Numbered from the stretch's first letter, positions 1 to 7,842 are shown. The stretch: DNA of 64,000 nucleotides from Acidobacteriota bacterium (GCA_009838525.1 VXRJ01000016.1:161114-225113); one strand, 5' to 3'. The notes: generated by a model not told the origin, from the letters alone. Numbers and translations: made by a program.

Positions 1-609
1 AGCGACCGATCGTTCAACTTCATGCTCGACGGCCGTCGCCAGCCTTGGGGCAACGATACGATTACGGAGACTATCCTGCTCCAGATTGCTGGCCTTGGCG
101 GCAATCATCGTGTCTGGCAAGAACATAAGAACGAGCCGGACAAGCTGCTCGATCGCGGCGAAACCGCAACCCTGAGCGGCGAAGGGGTAGAACGTTTCTT
201 CACCGGCGAGCGTGAATCGACAGCTGGCTCCACCATTATTCCCGCGCCCGACCGTCGCTACCTTGAGGACCACGGCTTGCAACCAGACGCGATCATCGAA
301 AACAACCAGAAGGGTCTGGTGTTCCCTTCGTACCCACTGCCCAATGGCAAATTCAATCGACCTCAAACCGATATTCTGATCCTCCTTCCCGCCGGATACC
401 CCGACGCGCCACCAGACATGTTCTTTTGTAACCCACCAATCCTCTTGGCGGACGGTTCCGCGGCCGCCAGCACCGACGTCCAGTTCCCATTTCACGGCCG
501 TCTCTGGCAGCGCTGGAGTCGGCACAATTCAGCTTGGCGCCCCGGCATCGACGGAATCCATACGATGCTTCAGCGCGTGAATGCCGCGCTTCAAAGTGCC
601 ACGCGATGA
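1..609 (+). CDS. Ubiquitin-like/E2-like fusion protein (multiubiquitin + Prok-E2 family E), 5' partial
   Basis: The reading frame is open from base 1, so the true start lies outside the window; residues are numbered from the Met at 22. Residues 1-65 resemble a multiubiquitin-type domain (pattern G-R-R-x-P-W, then L-x-G-x-G-V-E-x-F). Residues 75-195 resemble the bacterial Prok-E2 family E fold: YPDAPP (126-131) matches the YPxxPP element of UBC proteins, and RWSRH (164-168) with WRPGIDG follows. The position where canonical E2s carry the catalytic Cys (after the HPN..G element) has none; the only Cys is C136, just after YPDAPP. The stop overlaps the next start by 4 bases (ATGA), so it is translationally coupled to the JAB-E1 gene. 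Likely role: modifier and conjugating module of a ubiquitin-like system. Family assignment is from memory of motifs, not a search. Confidence 0.8.
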   Translation, partial: SDRSFNFMLDGRRQPWGNDTITETILLQIAGLGGNHRVWQEHKNEPDKLLDRGETATLSGEGVERFFTGERESTAGSTIIPAPDRRYLEDHGLQPDAIIENNQKGLVFPSYPLPNGKFNRPQTDILILLPAGYPDAPPDMFFCNPPILLADGSAAASTDVQFPFHGRLWQRWSRHNSAWRPGIDGIHTMLQRVNAALQSATR

Positions 610-2003
610 GCTTGTGCGCGGTCACTCTACTCGACGACCACGCCGCCCAACTCCGGCAGCTAGTACTACCGAAGCACGGCCGAGAAGGCGCCGCCTACGT
701 GCTTTTTCGCCGCGTCCGCGCGACAGATGCCTGGGAGAGCGTGCCCCTCATCCGATATCTCTCCCGAGAAGTCGTGCCTCTCGATTCTCAAGGCATCCTA
801 TCATCTTCGCGGAACCACGTTACTACCGACAACGATGGGTACGTGCGGCTTCTTCAACGCGCCGCCCAAACTGATTGCGCTCCAGGCTTCGTGCACGGTC
901 ACCCTAGTGGCTTCGACCGCTTCTCCCAGCGCGACGACGCCAACGAGGCTGCGCTGACGCAACTCGCACAGAATCGCAATGGAGAAGATGTCCATCTTGT
1001 TAGCCTTGTCTTCGCTGGCGACACCGTGCCCTTCGGGCGGGTGTGGACGACTCCGGACTCTAACACCACTTTCGACGCGATAAGCACTGTCGGTCAGCAA
1101 ATCCGCCTCCACGCTCGCTGCCCCGATATTTCCCGCGCTGCGTTCCACCGCCAAGAGCTCGCATTCGGCCCGGCCCTTACCCGAACGCTCGCCTCTCTAA
1201 GAGTTGGTGTTGTCGGCTGCGGAGCAACTGGTACGGCCACCGTAATGCTACTCGCGCGACTTGGCGTACGGCGGCTCCTGTTGATTGATAACGACACCGT
1301 AGAAACGACCAACCTCAATCGGCTGTTGGCGGCGTCAGCGTCGGATGTAGGCGAACCGAAGATAGACGTTACACGTGCGATGGTTGAGAGAATGGACCTG
1401 GGTGTCGCGGTGCAAACCTACAAGGGGTGGGTGGGTGACGCGGCCGTCCGCGACCGCTTGAAGTCGTGCGATGTCTTGTTCGGCTGCACCGACGACCATG
1501 ACGGGAGGGCGCTACTAAATCGCTTTGCATACTTCTACCTCGTACCCGTCTTTGACATGGGAATCCGCATCAACGTCGCACCAGACCGCGCCGCAGTTAC
1601 ACACGCCGATGCTCGGGTCACAGTACTCATTCCTGGTGCACGGTGCCTATTGTGTCATGGAGTGGTCAACCCGGTACAAGCACGCGAAGACGACCTCCTC
1701 CGACGCGATCCAGAAGAATATGCGCGACGCCGAGCCGAAGGCGAAGCCTACATCCGGGGCGGCGGCGTCCCAAACCCTGCCGTCGTCACCTTCACGACCG
1801 GTGTTGCCTGCATGGCCGTGGATGAGTTTGTTCACCGCCTCACTAACTACCGCCACAGCGGTCCTATTGACCATAGAGTATCCAAGTATCATCTTTCCGA
1901 CGAACGGCGTCCGGGAGCGGACTCAGGCCCTTGCCCCATTTGCCTCGACTCTGAGTATTGGGGCCTCGGCGACACGGAACCCTTCCTAGATCGAGTGGGC
2001 TAG
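606..2003 (+). CDS. JAB/MPN peptidase fused to ThiF/E1-like adenylyltransferase
   Basis: A 465-aa two-domain protein. Residues 1-150 form a JAB/MPN metalloprotease with the JAMM motif: E27, then H97-G-H99, seven residues, S107-x-x-D110. Such domains process or remove ubiquitin-like proteins. Residues about 195-450 form an E1/ThiF fold: GCGATG (204-209) is the nucleotide-binding loop, followed by D228/D230 and NLNR. C347/C350 and C443/C446 form two CxxC pairs likely to bind zinc. The start at 606 gives a 4-base overlap with the E2-like gene, although the frame is open further upstream. The fusion of activating and deconjugating domains next to an E2-like protein is typical of bacterial ubiquitin-like operons, many of which act in phage defence; that role is inferred here. 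Confidence 0.88.
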   Translation: MSLCAVTLLDDHAAQLRQLVLPKHGREGAAYVLFRRVRATDAWESVPLIRYLSREVVPLDSQGILSSSRNHVTTDNDGYVRLLQRAAQTDCAPGFVHGHPSGFDRFSQRDDANEAALTQLAQNRNGEDVHLVSLVFAGDTVPFGRVWTTPDSNTTFDAISTVGQQIRLHARCPDISRAAFHRQELAFGPALTRTLASLRVGVVGCGATGTATVMLLARLGVRRLLLIDNDTVETTNLNRLLAASASDVGEPKIDVTRAMVERMDLGVAVQTYKGWVGDAAVRDRLKSCDVLFGCTDDHDGRALLNRFAYFYLVPVFDMGIRINVAPDRAAVTHADARVTVLIPGARCLLCHGVVNPVQAREDDLLRRDPEEYARRRAEGEAYIRGGGVPNPAVVTFTTGVACMAVDEFVHRLTNYRHSGPIDHRVSKYHLSDERRPGADSGPCPICLDSEYWGLGDTEPFLDRVG

Positions 2004-2004
2004 C

Positions 2005-2355
2005 ATGTTCAGGGGTCTGTTGCTGCGCGCCCTCGTTCGGCTCCGCCTCGTCGAAGAACCGGCGTTCCGCATAACGGTGCAGGATACCCATCCAAGGCCA
2101 GAACAACTTGCCGCAGATAGCATTGTGCTTGTACGGGGCACCAGCGGCGATAAGTGGACCTGTTTTCAATGTCCTGGCGGTTGCGGCCAGAAAATCATGC
2201 TCCCCGCTGACACCTGGCACACGGGCACCGACTGGCTCGGCCGACCGCGAATCGAGCCGTCGATCCGACAACTCAACGACTGCGGTTGCCACTTCTGGAT
2301 ACGGCGAGGCAAGGCGTACTGGTGCCGTGATTCTGGTACATTCCCGAGTCCTTAG
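2005..2355 (+). CDS. DUF6527-like zinc-binding protein of the ubiquitin-like operon
   Basis: 116 aa, starting one base after the stop of the JAB-E1 gene, so it is the third cistron of the operon. It shows a zinc-ribbon-like pattern: W-T-C-F-Q-C-P-G-G-C-G around residues 50-60, then G-R-P-x-I-x-P-S-I, C-G-C-H-F-W-I and W-C near the C terminus. This arrangement matches the DUF6527 family, found with multiubiquitin/E2/E1 genes. Its biochemical role is not established; a substrate-targeting or E3-like role would be speculation. Base composition is lower in GC than most of the window, like its neighbours. Confidence 0.75.
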   Translation: MFRGLLLRALVRLRLVEEPAFRITVQDTHPRPEQLAADSIVLVRGTSGDKWTCFQCPGGCGQKIMLPADTWHTGTDWLGRPRIEPSIRQLNDCGCHFWIRRGKAYWCRDSGTFPSP

Positions 2356-2522
2356 CCCGGCCGCACTGTATTTCTCTTGGCCCTCACCTAACTTGCGTTC
2401 TTTAAGAACCCACTGGCTCTCGCCGTGCCGTCGATCTCAACTCCTCTGGCAAACCACTCCCTGTGGTTCCGCCGACGTCGACCAGTATCCCCATTCCCGA
2501 CTGACTGCACTGAGTTCGCCCA

Positions 2523-2780
2523 CTACAAACCTGAATGCAGGGCCGCCAGCAATGACGAAATAGAAGAACGCGTGAGCGCCACTCTCGCCACCACCTGCGG
2601 TCGTTCGACCTCTGCCAAGCGCTCGCCTTCGGTTGGTCGCTCACCCTCTCCCGCCGGAAGGCCTGGTGTGGTCAACCCGATGGTCAAATAGTACTGATCG
2701 TGCTCACCTTCCTGAAGCAGAAAACGATTGGCCGGTCGCACCGGTACGTCTTCTCCTCCTGACCAATCTCTCCCCAGCAT
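2523..2780 (-). CDS. Small DUF3467-like protein
   Basis: 85 aa. The start was chosen at 2780 because AGGAG lies six bases upstream on the minus strand; the frame also opens at a GTG at 2822 but without such a site. The C-terminal part, V-V-A-R-V-A-L-T-R-S-S-I-S-S-L-L-A-A-L, resembles the conserved end of DUF3467 proteins (VxxRIxLTPxxAKxLLxxL). A consensus TTGACA lies upstream at 2842-2837. It is convergent with the DUF6527 gene and divergent from the RES gene, so it may belong to the same acquired block. No function is known. It could still be a chance frame, but the start signals argue for a real gene. Confidence 0.5.
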   Translation of the reverse strand: MLGRDWSGGEDVPVRPANRFLLQEGEHDQYYLTIGLTTPGLPAGEGERPTEGERLAEVERPQVVARVALTRSSISSLLAALHSGL

Positions 2781-2813
2781 TCTCTTCTCCTTTCGAAACC
2801 TAATTCGCTTCAG

Positions 2814-2859
2814 ACCGTACACACGGGCGTTTGCCGTGTCAAGTGTGCCGTGCTATTCT
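2814..2859. promoter_or_regulatory. Overlapping divergent promoters for the RES gene and the small DUF3467-like gene
   Basis: On the plus strand TTGCCG (2831-2836) and TATTCT (2854-2859) are separated by 17 bases. On the minus strand TTGACA (2842-2837) and TACGGT (2819-2814) are also 17 bases apart. The two -35 boxes lie next to each other across 2831-2842, so the polymerase sites overlap and would compete. The plus-strand start point would fall near 2866-2868, at the GTG of the RES gene; the minus-strand one leaves a leader of about 27 bases that contains AGGAG. Confidence 0.5.
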
Positions 2860-2867
2860 CCCTCGCC

Positions 2868-3770
2868 GTGACGCAGCAGCAATTGCGGATTCGCCAGACC
2901 CAACTCCTTGAGCAAAGAACCGCCGAGGAGATCCAGCAGGCAATCAGAGACTTCGGGCTCCTTCCGTTTCGCCGTCTGGGCGCTGACATTGTCCGTGCAC
3001 GCGTCTTCGAACTTCTTCACGTAACCGATTCGAACGGGGATGTTCAGAGCCCGAGCATCGTCCAGCCTGTTCCCATACGGTTTTACAATGCCAAATCCCG
3101 TTTTTATCGCGTTCGAACCGCCGACCAACTTTGTGCCCTCGACGACTGCTGGTGTCCGCCAAGCCCGTGTATGAAGCGAAATCGCCTTAATCGAACAGGG
3201 AAACAGATCCTCTATACCTCTCCGATGGACTATCGCGTAGCGGTCGAGGAAATCGGCGTCGACAAGAAGGCAATGGATATCTTCTCTCTGATTGTCTATG
3301 GCGTCAAGAGGAGCAAGCAAGTACGCCTCACGTATATTGGTGGGACTGACGACAATTCGACACCGTCGATTGAACTGGGTATGTACCTGGATTTCATACA
3401 TAATTGGTTTGCACGAGACGTGGGCCAAGGAACTGAGTACCTGTACAATATCAGCAACGCGATAAAGGATGCGTACCCAAAAGGCGACACCGATGGCTGG
3501 TGCTATCCGAGTGTTGCTCATCGGAACGGTGCTCTTAACGCCGCGTTCATCCCGTCGAAAGCGGACAACAAGCTAGAGATCCTCGCGGTGATTGCCGCGC
3601 AAACTTGGAGGTGGACAGCCGACGGCACGGACCAGTACGAGGTGAAGTTTATGCGAGTTGGCTTTGTAGGGGCCAAGGGGAAACTGCTATATGAACCATA
3701 TGATCACAGCAAACACGCTGAGTTGGTGCCGGGCTACGAGCCTCCAGATCTTGCGAGTATCGTAGGGTGA
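2868..3770 (+). CDS. RES-domain protein, possible NAD-targeting effector
   Basis: 300 aa from the GTG at 2868; a GTG at 2850 is in frame but sits inside the predicted promoter. RES-like features, in order: F-Y-R-V-R (79-83), CWCPPSP, R-L-N-R-T-G (106-111), I-L-Y-T-S with Y116, V-E-E (126-128), and a C-terminal D-G-W-C-Y-P-S followed by G-A-L-N-A-A-F. RES domains are known as NAD+-consuming toxins that use conserved R, Y and E residues. Here the domain sits beside a ubiquitin-like operon with no partner antitoxin of the usual Xre/DUF2384 type in view. Base composition is the most AT-rich of the window. The RES call is by motif; NAD degradation is inferred. Confidence 0.65.
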   Translation: MTQQQLRIRQTQLLEQRTAEEIQQAIRDFGLLPFRRLGADIVRARVFELLHVTDSNGDVQSPSIVQPVPIRFYNAKSRFYRVRTADQLCALDDCWCPPSPCMKRNRLNRTGKQILYTSPMDYRVAVEEIGVDKKAMDIFSLIVYGVKRSKQVRLTYIGGTDDNSTPSIELGMYLDFIHNWFARDVGQGTEYLYNISNAIKDAYPKGDTDGWCYPSVAHRNGALNAAFIPSKADNKLEILAVIAAQTWRWTADGTDQYEVKFMRVGFVGAKGKLLYEPYDHSKHAELVPGYEPPDLASIVG

Positions 3771-4268
3771 GCGCCATCGCGTCACGGTAGCAGCATGTCC
3801 GACAGTTAGGAGCCGTCCATTTCGAATAGCGAACCGAGACATTGATGGTCAGGAACTAGACGTGCCTGCCCCGCATGGGCAACGCCTCGACAGAAGACAA
3901 ACGACAGCAGGTCCTTGACGAGGCGTCCCGGACCAGGGTCGAGAGCATCGTGACGGGCGCTGAGGGACGGTACGAAATCGCGCGACATGCACGCAGACGA
4001 TGCCTCGGTGTGCACAACGCCTACGACTTTCTGTCGGTGGCCCCTTTTGGCACCGCGTGCGGATCTCGGCGAGCATCCGGCCCCAGCCGGCACCATTCGC
4101 GGCACTTGGATCGCCGTCCCTGTCGCTGCAAGCCGAGCGTCCGACCACGCTTCGGAGAACCAGTCGATGAACGGTAGTTGACATCGGGGGCCCGCTGTCC
4201 CCCTTGTCGACACCTGCGCACTGACCGGTGAAGATCGGGCACGCCGTCGCGGTGTTCCGCGCCGCGAC
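3771..4268. other. Intergenic stretch without a supported gene
   Basis: About 500 bases between the RES gene and the lipoate ligase gene. Open frames exist on both strands (for example minus 3806-4213), but none has a recognisable domain, a ribosome site or a composition that separates it from shadow frames. It may mark the border of the acquired left block. No terminal repeats or attachment site were recognised. Confidence 0.4.
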
Positions 4269-4940
4269 TTAAGTGCCGTGCGCCCGCGACAGCCGTTGAA
4301 AGCGGGCCATGAGGTCCGCGCGATGGAGGGGGACGTTCGTGATGAACTCGCGGTGCTGGCGCGAGCCTCTCCAGGCCGGGTGCTGCGGCGGTTCGGGCAG
4401 AACCGCGTCGATCAGGTCGAGGTCGAAGCCATAGAGGATGGTGCCGTGGTGAAGCAGGGTGTTACGGAGACGTCGCTGGGCGTGGCCGGCGAACTTCAAG
4501 TTGCCGAGCGCGAGGTCGGTCGACTGGATGGTGACGGCAGGAATGGCGAGCGCATTGACCACGGCACCGAGTAGCGTTTCGTAGCTACCGGCGACGTCGG
4601 CGAGCGCGGGGCGTGCGTCGAGGGAGAGAATTAGCGCGAAGTTGAGGCAGCCGGGGCCGAGCACGACCGCTCCCCCACCGGATTCGCGGCGGAGGATCGG
4701 CACGCCGCGGGCCGCGCAGGCGTCGACGTACGCCCAAGCGTCCGCGGAACCGTTGCGGGGCAGGACGACGGTCGGATGAGCAGCCTCCCAGATGAGCAGG
4801 TGCTCCCCTCCCCCAGCACCGCTTGGCGTGTCGCCGGCATGCACGCCCGCGCACTGGACGCGCTCGACGCTCGCCAAGATCTCCCGTTCCTCGCGCAGCC
4901 CCGTGGCGGCTGGCACGACCCCGAGGTCGGTCAGCTCCAT
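4269..4940 (-). CDS. Lipoate-protein ligase A family protein
   Basis: 223 aa from the ATG at 4940; a TTG at 4970 would add ten residues and run into the opposing gene's control region. It shows the LplA/LipB-fold hallmarks: R-R-E-S-G-G-G-A-V-V-L-G-P-G-C-L-N-F, then L-G-N-L-K-F-A-G-H-A-Q-R-R with the conserved lysine, and L-H-H-G-T-I-L. The family attaches lipoate (or octanoate) to a lysine of carrier proteins. The divergent operon encodes a GcvH-like carrier with a candidate lipoylation lysine, a natural substrate. Length is normal for the short, single-domain form. Confidence 0.85.
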   Translation of the reverse strand: MELTDLGVVPAATGLREEREILASVERVQCAGVHAGDTPSGAGGGEHLLIWEAAHPTVVLPRNGSADAWAYVDACAARGVPILRRESGGGAVVLGPGCLNFALILSLDARPALADVAGSYETLLGAVVNALAIPAVTIQSTDLALGNLKFAGHAQRRLRNTLLHHGTILYGFDLDLIDAVLPEPPQHPAWRGSRQHREFITNVPLHRADLMARFQRLSRAHGT

Positions 4941-4972
4941 GGGGGCTGGCGGTACAATCCGGGCAATCAAGG

Positions 4973-6211
4973 GTGACTGATTCTGCCGCGACGGAACGGA
5001 CGGGGGCAGTCTATCTGGACTGCGCCGCCACCTGCCCGCTGGATCCGCGGGTAGCCGCGGAGCTGCGGCGATTCTCCGAGGCGGAGTTCGGAAACGCGGG
5101 CAGCCGGACGCACGACTTCGGGCGGCTCGCCAGGCAGGCGGTCGAACGGGCGCGGGCGCATGTCGCGCGGGTCGTGGACGCGGGCCGGAACGAGGTGGTG
5201 TTCACGAGCGGCGCGACGGAGGCGAACAACCTCGCGATCCTGGGCCTTGAAGCGTTCGGACGGACGCACGGTCGGAAGCACTTGGTCAGCACGCGGATCG
5301 AGCACCACGCGGTGCTGGAGCCGTTGCGGGCCCTCGCCGAGCGCGGATTCGAACTGACGCTGGTCCAGCCGGAGCCGGGAGGCTGGGTCGATGTCGGCCG
5401 CGTCGCGGATGCGGTTCGTCCGGACACGCTGCTCGTGTCGGTGATGCAGGTGAACAACGAGACCGGCGTCGTGCAACCGGTTGACGCAATCGCGGATCGG
5501 CTGGAGGACGCCGGGTCGGAGGCGTTCCTGCACGTTGACGCGGCGCAGGGGTTCGGCAAAGCGATCGAGCCGCTACGGTCGAAACGGATCGATCTCATCA
5601 GCATCAGCGCGCACAAGATCTGCGGGCCGAAGGGCATTGGCGCGCTGATCGCCCGGCGGCGGGGAACCGACAAGCCGCCGCTCACGCCGCTGCTGCACGG
5701 GGGCGGGCAGGAGATGGGGCTGCGGCCCGGCACGTTGCCGGTCGCGCTCATCGCCGCGTTCGGCCGCGCCGCCGAGATCGCGCTCGAAGAGCAGGCGGCG
5801 CGTCGTGACGCTGCGGCGGCGTTCGAACGGCGCCTGCTCGACGGACTCGCGCCGCTTGCGCCGCGCGTGAACGGCGATCCGGAACGCCGGATCCCGTACA
5901 TCCTGAACCTGTGGATCCCGGACTGGGACAAGGAAGGCCTGATCGAGGCGTGGGCGCCGTTCGCGGCGATTTCGGACGGCGCCGCCTGCACGTCGCAGTC
6001 GTACACGTGCAGCCATGTGCTGGCCGCGATGGGGGTCGAGGGGCAAGCGGAGACGGGCGCGGTCCGGCTGTCGTGGTGTCATCTGACGGAGGAGCCGGAC
6101 GTGGCGGCGATGGTGAGGGCTTGCCGGCCTGGAGGCCGGCGCACCGGCCGGCGCACCAGTGGGACCACGGGCGGGCTCTCCGAGCGCGTTGCGGCGGGCA
6201 GGCCATCATGA
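4973..6211 (+). CDS. Cysteine desulfurase (IscS/NifS family)
   Basis: 412 aa from the GTG at 4973. It is a PLP enzyme that takes sulfur from cysteine for Fe-S or other thio-cofactors. Motifs: N-E-V-V-F-T-S-G-A-T-E-A-N-N, the H-H in I-E-H-H-A-V, H-V-D-A-A-Q-G, S-A-H-K (PLP lysine K215) and S-D-G-A-A-C-T-S with catalytic C339. A TACAAT box at 4953-4958 lies 14 bases before the start. It is the first gene of a long operon and overlaps the next gene by ATGA. The last 29 residues, from C384, are Arg/Gly-rich and encoded by a palindromic repeat found again near 36.5 kb, so this tail looks added. Confidence 0.93.
   Translation: MTDSAATERTGAVYLDCAATCPLDPRVAAELRRFSEAEFGNAGSRTHDFGRLARQAVERARAHVARVVDAGRNEVVFTSGATEANNLAILGLEAFGRTHGRKHLVSTRIEHHAVLEPLRALAERGFELTLVQPEPGGWVDVGRVADAVRPDTLLVSVMQVNNETGVVQPVDAIADRLEDAGSEAFLHVDAAQGFGKAIEPLRSKRIDLISISAHKICGPKGIGALIARRRGTDKPPLTPLLHGGGQEMGLRPGTLPVALIAAFGRAAEIALEEQAARRDAAAAFERRLLDGLAPLAPRVNGDPERRIPYILNLWIPDWDKEGLIEAWAPFAAISDGAACTSQSYTCSHVLAAMGVEGQAETGAVRLSWCHLTEEPDVAAMVRACRPGGRRTGRRTSGTTGGLSERVAAGRPS
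6122..6157 (-). repeat. Palindromic dispersed repeat inside the 3' end of the desulfurase gene
   Basis: The core GCCGGCCTGGAGGCCGGC is an inverted repeat with a two-base GA centre and is followed by GCACC; a partial second unit (GGCCGGCGCACC) follows at 6146-6157. In reverse complement, 6122-6145 matches the two units at 36549-36605 over 24 bases. In the coding frame it reads CRPGGRRT, then GRRT. Confidence 0.75.
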
Positions 6212-6693
6212 CGCCGCGCCGTCCCGCCGGCGAGGTGCTCCGCTACAAGCGCTCCCGCTTCGCGACCCGCCTCCCGAAGCACTACCGCTACACGCGAGCC
6301 CATTATTGGCTGCACCGCGAGTCGGACGACGGCCCGTGGCGGATCGGCCTGACTACGTTCGCCACGCGGATGCTGGGCGACCTAGTAGAATGCAACTTTG
6401 CGCTGGCGGCGGGCGACCCGGTCAGGGTCGGCCAGCCCATCGGCACCATCGAGGGATTCAAGGCAATCTCGGACCTGTACGCCGTGGCGGAGGGACGCTT
6501 CGCCGGGGCGAACGGGGCGCTCGACATGGACATCACGCTGGTCGAATCGGCGCCTTACGCGGACGGCTGGCTGTATGCCGTCGACGGCGCCGCCGACCCC
6601 GACAGTCTGGACGTGGAAGGCTATGTCTCCGTCCTCGACGCCACGATCGACCGGATGCTGGCGGCCCGGGGCGAGGGGGATCCCGATGCCTGA
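6208..6693 (+). CDS. GcvH-like lipoyl carrier protein
   Basis: 161 aa; ATG overlaps the desulfurase stop (ATGA). The core resembles glycine cleavage H protein: W-R-I-G-L-T-x-F-A, a hinge with D-P-V-x-V-G-Q-P-I-G-T-I-E-G-F-K85-A-I-S-D-L-Y-A, then the G-x-x-G-A-N half. K85 is the expected lipoylation site. The first 30 residues are Arg/Lys-rich and extend beyond the usual start. No glycine cleavage P or T gene is nearby; instead it sits with Fe-S proteins and opposite a lipoate ligase, as the lipoate-binding carriers of other redox pathways do. A carrier for sulfur or electron chemistry is inferred. Confidence 0.82.
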   Translation: MTPRRPAGEVLRYKRSRFATRLPKHYRYTRAHYWLHRESDDGPWRIGLTTFATRMLGDLVECNFALAAGDPVRVGQPIGTIEGFKAISDLYAVAEGRFAGANGALDMDITLVESAPYADGWLYAVDGAADPDSLDVEGYVSVLDATIDRMLAARGEGDPDA

Positions 6694-7819
6694 GGCCCGC
6701 GCCGGCGACGGCGCGGCCCGCTACATCATGGTGGGGGGCTTTCTCGGCGCCGGCAAGACGACCGCCATCCTGCGCCTCGCCCACCACCTGACCGACGCTG
6801 GCCAGCGCGTGGGACTGATCACGAACGATCAGAGCGTCGGGCTGGTCGACACGACCCTGGCCCGGGCCGAGGGCTTCCCGGTCGAGGAGATCACCGGCGG
6901 CTGCTTCTGCTGCCGCTTCAACACGCTGATGGACGCGGCGGACAAGCTGACCGCGGACGCTCGCCCGGATGTCTTCATCGCCGAGCCGGTCGGCAGTTGC
7001 ACCGACCTGCGCGCCGCCGTGAGCTACCCGTTGCGCCGGATGTACGGCGACGCCTTCGAGATCGCTCCGCTCAGCGTCCTGGTCGATCCCATTCGCGCCC
7101 TCCGCATCCTGGAGCTGGAGCCGGGCCGCTCGTTCTCAGAAAAGGTGCGCTACGTCTACGACCGGCAGTTGGCCGAGGCGGACGTAATCGTCGTCAACAA
7201 GACGGACATCGTGGACGGCGGACGTCTGGCCAGTCTCCGGCAGGGGCTCGCGGAGCGGTATCCGCAGGCGGAAGTAATCGCCATGTCCGCCCGCGAAGGC
7301 GACGGCGTGGCCGGCTGGTTCGACCGGGTGACGGGCGGCGCGCTCGGTTTGGACGCCTCGCCCGACGTCGACTACGAGACCTACGCGGAGGGCGAAGCGC
7401 TGCTCGGCTGGCTGAACGCGACGGTGCGCGTGACCGCGGGTGCGCCGTTCGATGGCAACGCGCTGCTGCGGGAGCTGGCCGGCCGGATCGCGGTCACGGT
7501 CGGCGCTGGCGAGATCGCCCACCTGAAGATGACGCTGACGGCGGAGGAGCTGCCCTCCGACATCGCCGTCCTGAACCTGGTGGCGGGCGACCGCGGGGCG
7601 GAGATGGCGCATACGCTGAAGGCGCCGATCGACGCGGGCGAACTGATCCTGAACCTCCGGGCCGAGGCGGATCCGGAACTGCTCCACGACGCCGCGCTTG
7701 CCGCCCTCCGCGGGTGGGAAGCCGAGGCCGCGGGCCGTCGCGCGGCAGTCGATCACATCGAGCACTTCCGTCCCGCGAAGCCGGAGCCGACGTACCGGAT
7801 GGCGACCGCCACCGCCTGA
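6686..7819 (+). CDS. CobW/HypB/UreG-family P-loop GTPase
   Basis: 377 aa; start overlaps the GcvH-like gene by 8 bases. Walker A is G-G-F-L-G-A-G-K-T-T (17-26), the metal-binding C-x-C-C motif is C73-F-C75-C76, and V-V-N-K-T-D gives the base-specificity loop. The family uses GTP to deliver metals to enzymes. The long C-terminal region (about 230-377) is unlike the usual CobW C-terminal domain and is not recognised. In this operon it may insert a metal or cluster into the radical SAM, ferredoxin or DUF116 proteins; the target is unknown. Confidence 0.87.
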   Translation: MPEARAGDGAARYIMVGGFLGAGKTTAILRLAHHLTDAGQRVGLITNDQSVGLVDTTLARAEGFPVEEITGGCFCCRFNTLMDAADKLTADARPDVFIAEPVGSCTDLRAAVSYPLRRMYGDAFEIAPLSVLVDPIRALRILELEPGRSFSEKVRYVYDRQLAEADVIVVNKTDIVDGGRLASLRQGLAERYPQAEVIAMSAREGDGVAGWFDRVTGGALGLDASPDVDYETYAEGEALLGWLNATVRVTAGAPFDGNALLRELAGRIAVTVGAGEIAHLKMTLTAEELPSDIAVLNLVAGDRGAEMAHTLKAPIDAGELILNLRAEADPELLHDAALAALRGWEAEAAGRRAAVDHIEHFRPAKPEPTYRMATATA

Positions 7820-7842
7820 TCGCCCGAGGGCATGAGACTGCA

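Noticed and set aside
2425..2691. Plus-strand open frame of 88 codons
   Set aside because: Opposite to a better supported minus-strand gene with promoter and ribosome site; no domain.
3806..4213. Minus-strand open frame of 135 codons, possible transposase remnant
   Set aside because: No DDE residues, no recognised motif and no terminal repeats; competing frames are equally long.
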